Assembly (NCBI GenBank): GCA_047967505.1
Contig: CM106539.1
DNA from: Dipteris shenzhenensis
Taxonomy: Eukaryota; Polypodiophyta; Polypodiopsida; Gleicheniales
Reading direction: 5' to 3' (one strand)
Length of the DNA stretch: 64,000 nt
The notes beneath the pieces were generated by a model, which made no database searches, was not told the origin of the DNA, and saw only the letters and a program-made list of their open reading frames with translations. This document shows, piece by piece, positions 43,304 to 54,010 of this stretch. Position numbers and translations under genes: made by a program. Each line of letters begins with the position of its first letter. The first letter of the stretch is position 1.

Positions 43304-43519
43304 CCGTAAACCTGCATCCCAATGACTCTTCCTGGGAGAAGCAGAGAACTAGCATAATAGCCCAACTACATAACAAATATCAAGTCAAGTATTGGTAAGG
43401 TAAAGCAAACTTCCTACCAATCGTCAGTACAAAGGAGTATCGACCAGCTGAGATGTGTCATGAACACTTAGCTTGAGCCCGACCTCCATAGGAGTTACTA
43501 CTGTCCTGCAATCCTCCAT

Positions 43520-44170
43520 CTAAAATCTCAGAAGTTCTATGCAATATTTCTCCTGTGAAATGAAGATCCTATCTTTGGCCTGCTCTACTTCTATCCCGAG
43601 GAAGTAGTGTAATAACCCAAGGTCAGTCATCTCAAACTCAGGCATGAGTAGCTCCTTGACCTGAGAAATCTTCTTAACATGGTCACCTCTCGAGATAAGA
43701 TCATCAACATAGAGGATGAGTACCGATCGCAACCCCTTCTCAATGAACAAGTAGAGGTTTGCCTCAGAAGGGCTCCAACTTAGCCCTATCTTCTGAAAGA
43801 ATACATCAATCCTTTGGTACCAAGCTCTGGGGGCCTGTTTCAGCCCGTATAGTGCCTTCTTCAACCTGCAGACCTTTAATGGGGACCCTGGATCTTGAAA
43901 GCCCGGTGGCTGCTCGACTTATACCTCCTCCTCCAAGGTTCCATTAAGGAATGCAGACTTCACGTCCATTTGAAAAATAGGCCACTGGAATTGGGCAGCA
44001 AGGGCAATCACTGCCCGGATAGTAACCATGCGAGCTGTGGGAGCAAAAGTTTCATCAAAATCCATGCCTTCAATTTGAGCAAAACTTTGACCACTAACCT
44101 TGCTTTATACTAGTCCCAAGTATTGTTCTTCAGGATAGCATCCATCTCTGCTTGCATGGCAGCCTACCAT
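43520..44170 (-). pseudogene. Copia E reverse transcriptase
   Basis: KKALYGLKQAPRAWYQRIDV, LILYVDDLISRGD with the YVDD catalytic site (about 43710), and EMTDLGLLHYFLGIEVEQ lie in one frame (43864-43520). The N-terminal RT part (YKARLVVK, and VKNA-like text) is found in other frames up to 44170, with several stops. Confidence 0.88.
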
Positions 44171-44518
44171 TCTGGATGGTCCTTCGCCTCCTCGAAGGTC
44201 CTTGGCTCTTCAAGCTGAGCCACCAACGCAAAATTCACGGATGGGATCTTCTGAAGACTTTGGGACTCGCAATCCAGAACTGCTACTCTCAGGTATTTCA
44301 GTGACCCGAGAGTCTTCCAATGTCCGTAAGTACCATTGGGGCAACCTCTTCTGCTTCTCAATTAGAGGAGGAACTAGAACTGCTTCTGGAACATCCTGCT
44401 CTTCCTCAGTACCTTGTGAAACATCAGCTTCTAATTTCGCCACCTCTTGGATGGTCAACCTGGGGTGGGGTGGGTTCGGGGGTTGAACAATCTCCTCCTC
44501 CTCAATCTGAGGCTCCTC
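44171..44518 (-). pseudogene. Copia E integrase-RT linker
   Basis: A Pro/Glu-rich linker (VAKLEADVSQGTEEEQDVPE, VPPLIEKQKRLPQWYLRTLE) continues the polyprotein with a frameshift at each end. It ends with EEPRTFEEAKDHPEW, the usual start of the RVT_2 region. Confidence 0.75.
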
Positions 44519-45546
44519 CTAGGGTTCAGGTTCCTTTTCCTTGAAGACAACACCCCGACTGATAAGGATATGCTTCTTTACTACATCGAAGAGTCGATAG
44601 GCCTTGGATTCTTCGCTATACCCAACAAAGATACATTTTCTGCTCCGGGAATCAAGCTTGGTCCTGTCTTCCTTGTGCACATGCACCCATGCGTTAGAAC
44701 CAAAAATGCGAAGATGAGTGATAGAGGGCTTCTTACCATAAAATGCCTCATATGGAGTCTTGTCCTTGACGGCCTTCGTCTTGGCCCTGTTGAGAATGTG
44801 TACGGCTGTATTGATAGCTTCACTCCAATAGGATTTAGAAAGGTTCCCACCTCGAAGCATAGCAAGCCCTATCTCCGTGCTGGTTCTATGCTTCCTCTCG
44901 GTTACCCCGTTTTGTTGAGAAGTATGTGCTGTGGTGAGTTGTCACTTGATCCAATGCTTGCGACAAAATGTGTTGAACTCATTTGAGGTGGATTCTCCCC
45001 CCTATCTGTACGGAATGTCTTGACATCCTCCCCTGTCTCCTTTTCAACTCTGGCCTTCCAGTCCTTGAACTTCTCGAAAGCCTGTGACTTTTTGGCCAAA
45101 CAATACACCCAGGTCATTCTACTGAAACCATCCTTAAAGAGAAGTGAGTACCTGGATCCTACCCACGATGCTGTAGACATTGGGCCACAAATGTTGGCAT
45201 GAACCAACTCAAGAGGTTTGCTGGCCCGAAACGAGGCCTCTTGTGGGAACTTGTCCATGTGCTGCTTGCCTTCTAGACAAGCCCTACACACACCATCCTT
45301 GCCTGTAATTGGTGGAAGTCCATCCACCATCTTCGACTTTGACATTTCAGCCAAGGTTCCATAGCTGATGTGACCGAAGCGCTCATGCCAAAGTTTGGAC
45401 TTTCCGTTGTCTTCATGAACCAACATTGCACTGAGGCGGTATAGTCCGTTCTCTTCAACTCCTTGAGCCACCATCTGCCCATTTGCTTTGGATGTCACGG
45501 TGACCTTGCCATCTTGAAAGAGAACTGCCATGTTGTTTTTGTCCAT
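44519..45546 (-). pseudogene. Copia E integrase
   Basis: From 45546: GAG-pre-integrase (LWHERFGHISYGTLAEMSKS, CRACLEGKQH) and the core (LVHANICGPM where HSD is usual, SLLFKDGFSRMTWVYCLAKK, FRTDRGEN). The first acidic motif reads HAN in place of HSD, so a key Asp is lost. A frameshift near 44990 precedes the final part (RAKTKAVKDKTPYEAFYG, KCIFVGYSEESKAYRLFDV). Confidence 0.88.
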
Positions 45547-45969
45547 CTAACTTACAGACGGTAAGTTCTTGCAAAGGTTGAGTACATAAAGTACTCCAGA
45601 CATATCCTTCTCCTCACCCGCGGTTGTAATGAAAGGAATGCTACCGATGCCCTTCACAGGACACGTCCGGCTATCCCCGACAGAAACTTTGGAATCCGGG
45701 TGTGTACTTTCCACGGTTTTGAACCAAGTCTTTCCGTTAGATATGTGCTTTGAAGCACCGCTGTCAACATACCAACCCTCTTTTCCTTCACTGACTGCAT
45801 ACGCTGAACAATGTTCATTGATTAAAAACAACTGTCCAGTCGTCACATTGGCAGAATCATTCTTAGGCTCTTCTTTGTTCCTGGCTTCTCTCTTCCGCTT
45901 CTGATCCGCCTTCTTCTTTCGGCATTCTTTGGAGGAGTGTCCAAGCTTTTCACAGTAACAGCACTTCAT
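45547..45969 (-). pseudogene. Copia E zinc knuckle and protease
   Basis: MKCCYCEKLGHSSKEC is the CCHC knuckle. GWYVDSGASKHISNGKTWF is an intact protease active site (DSGAS). SGVLYVLNLCKNLPSVS and a stop (45547-45549) follow; the same frame then continues into integrase. Confidence 0.88.
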
Positions 45970-45982
45970 TTTCTTCTTTCGG

Positions 45983-46750
45983 TCATCGTCCTCTTACTTC
46001 TTGAACTCCTTTGACTTGCCTTTTCTTGGCTTTGGCTACTAATGCCTTCTCGTCGGTTTGCGTAAAGAGTTTCTCTCGAGCCTCCTCCTGAAGCAGGAGT
46101 GGACCAAGCTCCTCAAAGGTGATTGGCTTAGTCAGTTGACCCGCAGTGACCGTAGTCACAAAACTTTTGAAACTCCGTGGCAACTTGTGGAGTGTGAGCA
46201 ACGCCAATTGACTCGAGTCCACCTTCTGACCAACCGCCGCTACGAGCTGGTCCCGCACGACTTTCACCTTTGTCACATGGTCATGCACACTATCACCCTC
46301 ATTCATATCAAGATTATAAAGCTGATGCTGAAGAGTAATGATACGGGCTGTATTATCGGTTTCATACAGCTCCTTCAGTATGGCCCACGCCTCTGAAGAC
46401 GTCTCTACCAACTGGATATGAGGAATCACAACATCTGCTATCATGCCAATTAGCATTGCTAAGGCTTGAGCATCCCTCTCCTCCCACGCACTGAGTTCAT
46501 CCGCATTTGCTTCAAATAAAACTTCACCTCTTTTGTCCACAATGTCCTCCGGCTTCTCCTCGGTCCCAATCACTATCTTCCACAGCTTCCGTGCCAACAG
46601 ATGGCTTCGGATTTTGACTTTTCACATTGGATAGTTCGTCCCATCGAGCTTTCCAGCTTCACCAAAATTGGGAATAAATGAAGAAGGAAGATGATTGGAG
46701 ATGGAGGAAGGACGAGCAGTGGGTGTAGAGGCTTCTGAACGCTGATCCAT
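45983..46750 (-). pseudogene. Copia E gag
   Basis: ATG 46750 begins MDQRSEASTPTARPS. A TGA at 46622-46624 follows LDGTNYPM, where Trp is usual. The rest is open from there to about 45990: ARKLWKIVIGTEEKPEDIV, AWAILKELYETDNTAR, DHVTKVKVVRDQLVAAVGQK, LGPLLLQEEAREKLF. A frameshift at about 45985-46015 separates it from the zinc knuckle. Confidence 0.88.
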
Positions 46751-46897
46751 CTCGGTGAATAGCAAACTGAAAAAAAACTGAAGCAAAAAAGATGTACTGA
46801 CCTCCCGTGCTAGCCTGAGCTGAAAACAGAATCACCTTTCTGCCAAGGGACTCCTTCCTTCAGAGAGTGCTTTGATGAAGAAGAGTTGAGAGCCTAT

Positions 46898-46910
46898 GGC
46901 TCTGATAGCA
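46898..46910 (-). promoter_or_regulatory. Primer-binding site of copia E
   Basis: TGCTATCAGAGCC on the minus strand, directly after the 5' LTR. It matches tRNA-Met except at the third base. Confidence 0.75.
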
Positions 46911-47260
46911 TGTTAAAAAATCAAGAGGGAATGAATCACTCAAACCTCCACCCAAGATCTCTCCAACTCTTACACACACTCAACTCAGATAAATGATCAC
47001 AGATGCAACAAACACTCTCTCAGAAATAAATATGGACGGAGAGAGAAAGAGAGTATATTCATCCACCAGATGGTGCGCAGAAAAATAGCTCCAAGGGAGC
47101 AGTACAAAACACAGCAGACTCTGTTGCAGGCTACAACCAGCCCGTGTGCTGGTTGCCTATGATGCCAACCTGAGTCTCTCTCTCTCCAGCCCTCCTACCT
47201 CTCACTGCCCTTGTCCCCTCAAATCAAGGGCTCACAGGTGGGCACAGTGAGTTTCTAACA
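46911..47260 (-). repeat. 5' LTR of copia E (internally deleted)
   Basis: 350 bp. The first 203 or so and last 147 or so plus-strand bases match the 696-bp LTR; about 346 bp in the middle, holding the TATA box, are missing. The break (CAGCAGACT to CTGTTGCAGG) shows only a short shared CT. Confidence 0.92.
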
Positions 47261-47265
47261 GGTCT

Positions 47266-48879
47266 CCAGCAAAGGATCTTCCTTTCAAGGAAAAACACTT
47301 AAGGGGTGAACATGACAGCTGGCCCAATGCGCAATGAAGTAAGGGTGTGAGTAGCTTCTAGTTGTTGATGTTAGAGTTTGGAAGGTCATCTCCCCATCAA
47401 TGAGCCCCCAAATAAAGACAGCATAGGGGAGGTGCACCAAGAGGCAGTCAGGGATGCCACGAGGGCATCCACAGGGGAAAAACATACAGCACTGGCAGGG
47501 CTGCCACATGGGCAGCATGCTGGCTGCCATATGAGCAGCGAGGATTGAACAAGGGTCTGGCAGATGGCTGCAACTGGAGCAGCATCAGCCTGGAGCACAA
47601 GAAACCCTGCAGGGACAGCCAGACGGAGCTGTCAAGGGCGGTCGGATGGCAGCAAGCACTGCTGCAGATCTACCACAGTAACCAGGACCAAACTGGAGAT
47701 GTTTAGAACTGTTCAAAGGTTTCCAAGGTATGGCTGTGCAGCATACTACAGCAACAGGCACAGCTGACAGAGGCTGTTTGGAGCTGCCAAACTGGTCAAG
47801 GTGCACCAGCAGGTTAGAGAAGTGCAGAACCAAAGCACTTGGAGGAGATCTGCCATGCAGCAGTATTGTGCCTGGATTGGACCAGGTAAAGTATGCAGAA
47901 AGGGCCAGAAACAGGGGAGGCTGAAGGCAGGCCAACAGCAGGCTGCCATGGGGCCAAGTCAGGCAGAAAGTCTGCAAAAGAAGCCACAGACTGGGTCGGC
48001 CCAATCTGTGCGAAAGTCAGGCAGGTTTGTTGGGATTCCAGCCCAGAAAAAGGCCCATCCCTGTGGCATTCATTATTCAAGTGTTCAGGCTTTCTGGAGC
48101 TCCAATTTTGGCTGCCACCACTACAGCAGGGAGCTCCAAAACTACAGCAACAAGTCTTCACAAGGGGCTGTCTACACAGCAGAAAGGGAGGACAGATTCA
48201 AGGGAGACTTGTGCCTCACCATTGGCTACCAACACAGCAGCAAGAAGGTCAAGGATCACGGAAGCAAACACTGCCTTACGATAGGCTGTCCAAGGTGTGT
48301 TTGCAGGGTACCATTACGAAGCCCAAACAAGCTTTAGGAGAGCAACACAGGCATGCACACCAGAGGGAGCAAGAAGACTCTTCATCAATGCTAGCTCTTA
48401 AACCAAACGAAACAACCCCAACCAAGCCAAGTAAATGTTTGACCCTCGTGGGGTACAACTCCAAGCCGGAATCCTTGTACCCAAGCCGGAATCCTCGAAA
48501 CCACAAGACAATCCCGCAAAACAACCCATAAGGTCCAAGCTAATAATACCTAGAGCCATCCCCAAGCCTAATGTCTAGACCACTACAAGAAGCTGGCCAT
48601 TCTCAAGGTCGGAACATTCGTCCCACACCACATGCTCCTTCCCTTAGCTACCACTCCCAGGCCAATAGGTCTACCTCTAGAGGAGGAAACAACTCCTTGT
48701 ACCTCTCTCTGGGCCCGTGGAGGTTGCTTGCTACAGCCAAGGCTCCCCACAAGATAAACAAAGAGAGTGTTCCCAAGAATTACACATTGCTAATTCCAAA
48801 TCCAACTTCCTTCCTTAGTGTGTACTAGTGTAGAGAGAGAGGTGCAGACAGTGAATGAATTGTGCTGAAGAAAGTCTAG
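47266..48879. other. Intron DNA with a dispersed repeat
   Basis: No known protein domain. The part 47495-47650 is a diverged inverted copy of 54290-54440 (both contain GACTGGAGCAGCATCAG-like and ATGGGCAGCAT phrases). Overlapping ORFs on both strands around 47800-48530 are rich in Gln/Lys/Ser and look like chance frames in GC-richer repeat DNA. Confidence 0.5.
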
Positions 48880-50693
48880 TTTATTAAAGCAGACCAAAGG
48901 GTCTATGAGATTAAAGAACCTGACCCACTAAGCAGGTATCAAGACCCATGACGAATACAAAAGAAAACACATAGTCATAATCACAATGACACTGATAGAG
49001 AGAGAGAAAACACTCCGATCTCATGGAGAGGATGAGGGCCGGCAGCATTGTGGTGATCATCTGGGAGCTGCCGGGGATGAGAGACTGGGTCGGCACTGTG
49101 CGAGGCTACTGTGGCAACATAAAGCCTACGATGGAGCGCTGACGACTGTCAATATGTGTGGTTCGTTGTGGTCTCCTATCTATGGCCCTACGACGAAACG
49201 TGCCACTGTCACTCTTGTAGGCCGTGTCTCCAATCCGGTGAGCATCACCTAGTATAATTTGTGCCTTGTCCTACTGGCAAGTTGAGTTCGGATCCTCGGA
49301 TCAACCGTCTGTCTAGGTCTGACTAGAAAAACTCACCGATCATGCTTTGTGTGGAGTCTAGCTGTGTATCCTGATCTCACATATGTGCTCTGAGCAAATG
49401 CTCCCTGTGTCTGACAGCCTCATGGCTGGCCGCCAAGCATTTTTTATCTAAGTAGGACAGGAAATTGGACAGAGGGCCAAAACCATCACTAAGGAGGCAA
49501 TGATAGCGACCTCAAATCTCATAGTATAACAAGCATCTGAAAGCAAAGTGCTCCTCCAACTCGATCCCCTGATGATCGCATAGAGTGCAGATGTGACCAT
49601 CTATGGGTATCCTCCACCCGTCCACTCTAAATTAAAAGTCGGTGTGATGAGACGCAAAACTCCCTAAATGATATCCTCAAGGAGTGGGGGAGATGAATCG
49701 ATGTGTATCTTGGCCGATCAATGAGGTCCTCTGTTGAAATTTGCAAGCAATGGTCTTTGTAAAAGTTGAGCTTCACAGGGGAGCTCACGGGTGCCCACCA
49801 AAACCTGAATGTGTGTAGTTGTAAGAGATCCTCTCGAATGACCTGGAGGCTGGTTGACCTCATGATATGTGAGCGGAACGGAGGGGGCCTCAATGCTATA
49901 CTAGAAGAGGGGTAGTTTGTCTATGTGGAGCCCCAGGCTCTCAAACCACTTGCATGTACGTGCATGCTAGCGTCTCTGGTTACCCTCGGCCGCTAGTACC
50001 ATGGATGAGGATAGGACCAACCACGGTGGCCAGTGTCGCCCTGCAGTACAAAGCGATGCGGTAGAGATATGTGGTAACCTGGAATGCTGCATCAAGCTGT
50101 AGTGGAGATACTCCTAACTCAGCTAAGACTATATGCAGACTGAAGGCTTATTGCGGACCATCCGTGAAAGCATGAGAACCTGAAGCCTCTCAACTCTAAC
50201 CCAATTTGTCTCTGATACTAGCCCCCAACAAGAGCTGCCATACATACCCATTAGGCGGACCCAAGAGTTAAAAGAACAGTCTTAGTCCAAGGATCGTAGA
50301 AGTCAAAATGAAAGCATTGCCGCTTGAAAACTAGCTAGTGAAGCATATCCTCTACACAGTCGGGCCCATAGTGTCAGTCGCATCGTGAAGATTGGCCAAG
50401 AGATAAGAATCCCCAAGTATATGTAGGATGCAACCACCTCCACCGGTAACCCATCCATAGTGAAGTGCTCTTTGTGCATAGCAACCTAGGATCTATTGAA
50501 GATCATGAGCTTGGTTTTACCAAGGTTGAGTGAGGTATTCACAAGTGTGCTGCATCATTGAGTGAGAGAGACAAAGCTGATCCTATTCCACATACGGTAT
50601 GAGAATTGAGTGATTCTTTTTTTAATTTCCAACACGCCCAAGTCATCTCCAGATCATACCCCAACTCCTGTAAAACGTCTAATGAGTCAGGCT
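48880..50693 (-). mobile_element. LINE b, 3' part
   Basis: Same family and orientation as LINEs a and c. The minus strand shows LGKTKLMIFN (about 50510), ASYIYLGI, and further on SLQVIREDLLQLHTFRFWW and DLIDRPRYTSIHLPHSLRIS. Many stops and shifts. It is interrupted at about 50694 by hAT-2 and resumes with the RT core at 53945. Confidence 0.75.
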
Positions 50694-51466
50694 CTCAGCA
50701 CCTAAGTTGCAGGAAACGTCAGGGAAAATAGGGAAACGCTATTTCCCTACATTTCCTAAAGCTTGACGTTTCCGAAACGTGGAAACGCCAGCTCTTACGT
50801 GCAGCGCTGGTCCACTGAAAAATGGCTAGTGGTCTCCACCAACGATTGGCCGGTGGCTCGTCTGTGGTCGTCAAGCTCTCTAACAACGCTCTTGTGGCGA
50901 TGAAGACACACTACATATCGTTAGACGGACCTTGTGGTGATGAACGATGGTGCATGCAAAGCTTGTGGTGATGAGCAACGACACTAGCGATGAACCTTCG
51001 TCCACCATATGTTGCTCTGACAGAACAATCCACCAACATTTTGGTGGTTAGCATGCATGTGTAAAGACATTCCAAATTGGAATGCATGCGGGCATCTTTA
51101 TAAGCACCTTGCGTAGTCCGTCGCACTCCATCGCTGGGTATGAAGCCGCTCAAGTATCGTACTTGAGTGTTGGTCTGTGATTGCTTGAAGTTCACATGCC
51201 CCTACTTTTTGTGGTGTTGCAATTGTAGTTCGCAAGCCCCTGCTTCATTCGACGAGCGATGCTACTACAGCTATTCTGCATTCCATGGTCAGGCTGCTAT
51301 CAGGTTCTGTCAGAATTTCAATGTGGTTGTAACGACTACTATTAGTGACGTAGGCTTCTATTTCGTTCAATGTTTGTGTAGTCTTCGTGATTGCCATTGG
51401 CTTCTATCGTTGTGCAGGTGCAGGTCTTTCTCTCGCTAGAGCACCCTGTCTCTTAGAATACCAGCA

Positions 51467-51467
<1 letters not shown>

Positions 51468-51511
<44 letters not shown>
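51468..51511. repeat. (CT)n microsatellite
   Basis: An uninterrupted CT run in the 5' part of hAT-2. Confidence 0.95.
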
Positions 51512-51513
<2 letters not shown>

Positions 51514-51841
51514 GAATTCTTCTTTAGCCCTTTCATTCCTTTCTTTCCTCACTCACCATGAACCATGGCGCCAATGACAATAATCTTATGTGCTTCTGTA
51601 TGCATTGTGTGCCGAGAGATGTGATATTTTCTCAGTGCACCTGCGCGCTCAAGCTCGATTCTGCTCTCTCCCTTGATGATGCCATCCGTCAAAGGGCACT
51701 CAACTGCAAGTGCATAAGCTTTATTTGCACCCCTGAGTGGTATTGCGTGTTGTACCAACGACTTGAGGCTGCTAGCTTGGGTAAGAGGCGAAGAAGGCGT
51801 TAACCAGATTCGTCACAGTAAGGTGTTTTTCAAGTTCCAAG

Positions 51842-53546
51842 ATGCCACGGTTTGCACAAGATCTTGAGCCACTTTGGAAGTATGTTGCAGAAAAGGGCAG
51901 CTTTGGCAAAGGAGGGAGCAAGAAGTGGTCGTGCTCTTTTTGTGGATGCGAAAGTTGTGGCTCGTACTCTCGTGTGTGTGCTCATCTTCTAGGAATAAAG
52001 AACATGGGTGTCCAAGTTTGCAAAAAGGTGCCAGCAGATGAGAAGGCAGCAATGGCACGTGAAGATCATGAATCTTCTAGTAAGAAGCACAAGGGCCCCA
52101 CTGGTTCCAACTCGAGTGCCGGTCCAAAGGCATTATCTCAATCAACTATGCCCATTGTATTCAACAATGCTTCAAGGGAGGAGGTTGATGACTCTGTGGC
52201 TCGTTGCTTCTATGCCAATGGATTGCCATTTGCTCTTGTACGGTCTCCATATTTCACGGGCATGGTAAGTGCAATTGCTTCATTTGGAAGGGGATATAAA
52301 CCTCCAAACTATGAGAAGCTCCATACCTCTCTTTTGGACAAGGAGAGAGCAAGGGTGTCAAGGAGCCTATCCATGGTTGAATCTACTTGGCCATACTATG
52401 GATGCTCTATTGTTTCTGATGGCTGGACTGAAACTGCAAGGAGACCTCTTCTAAACATTATGGTTTGCAGTGCACGAGGAATCGTATTCAAGAGATCCAT
52501 AGATACTTCAAGTTGTTACTGATAATGTCTCAAACTGCAAGCTAGCTGGTCATTACATGTCTTTTGGACCCCTTGTGCTGCCCATTGTTTGAACTTGTTG
52601 CTGAAGGATCTCTCAGCCCTAGCATGGATGGAGCTGGCAATCTGTTATGGCAAGGAAGTGCAGCAATTCATCTCCAATCATGAGGCACCGAGGGCTATGC
52701 TGTCCAAATTTTCAAAATTGAAATTGTTAAAGCCCGGTGACACTAGATTCGCATCAAACTTCATTATGCTCCACCACTTGGTAAAAGTAAAGGCGGGCTT
52801 GAAGCAGATGGTTGTCAGCCAAGATTGGGATGATTGGAGAGGTCGAAATGATTCAAAACACCATATTGTCAACCTCATTTTGGGATGTGAGAGTGTGCTG
52901 GCCTATCATGCGCATGTTACGATTGGTGGACAAGGATGATGCATGTCTTGGTGTGATCTATGAAGGTATTGATCAAATGCTTGAGAATATAAAAGAGATC
53001 CTAGCCGGAGAAAGCAATGGAGACACAATCTATGAAGAAATAAGAGAAATTGCAGAAGTGAGATGGGATATGCTTCATTCTCCTCTCCATGCCACAGCCT
53101 TTCTTCTCAATCCAAAATGGTTTGGTAAGAATCCACAACAAGATGCTGAAGTGATGAGAGGTTGGAGGCAAACTCTAGATAGAGTGGGAAAGGATGCTGC
53201 AGAGAGGACTTTGATGAAGGATCAATTGTCAATGTATCTTGGCCAAGTGGGTGCATTTGGTGAGCCCTCTGCTTCTACAGATAGAGAGTGTCTTTCTCCC
53301 GTTGCTTGGTGGGAGAACTATGGTTCGGATACCCCTCAATTGCAAAAGTTGGCAATCAGGCTCCTCTCACAAGTATCAAGTTCCTCTGCAGCAGAGCGGA
53401 ATTGGTCGACCTATGGGTTCATCCATTTACTCAAACGTAATCGGCTTGCTCATAAAATGGCAGAGAATCTTGTGTATGTGCACAGCAACCTCCGGCTTCT
53501 CTCTAGGAGTGACCCATCGTATAAGTCTGGCCCTTCTCAGCAATAA
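51842..53546 (+). pseudogene. hAT-2 transposase (BED, DUF659, dimerisation domain)
   Basis: ATG 51842 starts MPRFAQDLEPLWKYV. A BED zinc finger (KKWSCSFCGCESC, VCAHLLG) and DUF659 (YYGCSIVSDGWTETARRPLL, CSARGIVFKRSIDTS) lie in the first frame to 52522. A gap or deletion then removes the segment before the VTDNVSNCK motif, and WTPCAAHCLNLLLKDL is split by a shift at about 52580. At about 52880 the frame changes again, and 52812-53546 ends with the hAT dimerisation domain (WWENYGSDTPQLQKLAIRLL, SSSSAAERNWSTYGFIH). All three hAT parts are recognisable, but at least two lesions prevent one protein. Confidence 0.88.
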
Positions 53547-53944
53547 GATGTTCATGAGGAGGAAGAGGAAGATGGTGCACTTTCCATGTAATCTTCATTT
53601 TCTCAGTGATGTAGTAATGCGTATGTGCATTGTACACATTTCATTTAAATGCTGGAATTAATGGAACATGTGATGCAGCTGGAATTGTGTCTGCATATGT
53701 TGCTGTAATTGCTGCAGAATTCCTAGTGTTACGTAGAAATTCCTAAATTTATGTGTGTGTGGGATGCAGCTGTAATAAAAGAATGTTATTATTTCAGAAT
53801 TCATAGAGGTATATGGTTTCACAAGTATTCTTTACTGAGCCTACCCCCGCTGTTTCCTTTCAATTGAAGAGGCGTTTCGGAAATGTTTCAAAACTTGGAC
53901 GTTTCCTGCATGGAAACGTTTCCTGCAACTTAGCGAGTCAGCAC

Positions 53945-54010
53945 AATGTCAAAAGCCTTGGGGAAATCCACAAAGCAGCATTAAACCAATAATATAAATT
54001 TGTCCAAAGA
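53945..54010 (-). mobile_element. LINE b, RT fragment beyond hAT-2
   Basis: On the minus strand CCFVDFPKAFDIVLT is the classic LINE RT motif containing the first catalytic Asp. It joins the LGKTK part on the other side of hAT-2. The 5' end of the LINE copy lies near 54010, so it is 5' truncated. Confidence 0.7.

Larger units (their letters stand above)
42066..47260 (-). mobile_element. Ty1/copia element E
   Basis: A minus-strand copia element with duplication GGTCT (42061-42065 and 47261-47265). LTRs: 42066-42761 (696 bp) and 46911-47260 (350 bp, with an internal deletion). The primer-binding site at 46898-46910 (TGCTATCAGAGCC on the minus strand) varies from the usual. All copia domains are present in order but broken by several stops and frameshifts. 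Despite this, the 5-bp duplication is perfect and shared LTR parts are very similar, so the copy is not very old. Confidence 0.93.
50702..53933 (+). mobile_element. hAT-2 DNA transposon
   Basis: Perfect 18-bp terminal inverted repeats (50702-50719 and 53916-53933, CTAAGTTGCAGGAAACGT) enclose a hAT transposase. More GGAAACG repeats lie inside both ends. A near-match 8-bp duplication, CTCAGCAC (50694-50701) against GTCAGCAC (53937-53944), lies 3 bp off the right end. The element sits inside the RT region of LINE b. Confidence 0.88.

Noticed and set aside
47800-48531. Overlapping ORFs of about 180-210 codons on the plus strand
   Set aside because: Three frames and the opposite strand are open together, with Gln/Lys/Ser-rich text and no domain. 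This fits GC-richer repeat DNA, not a gene.
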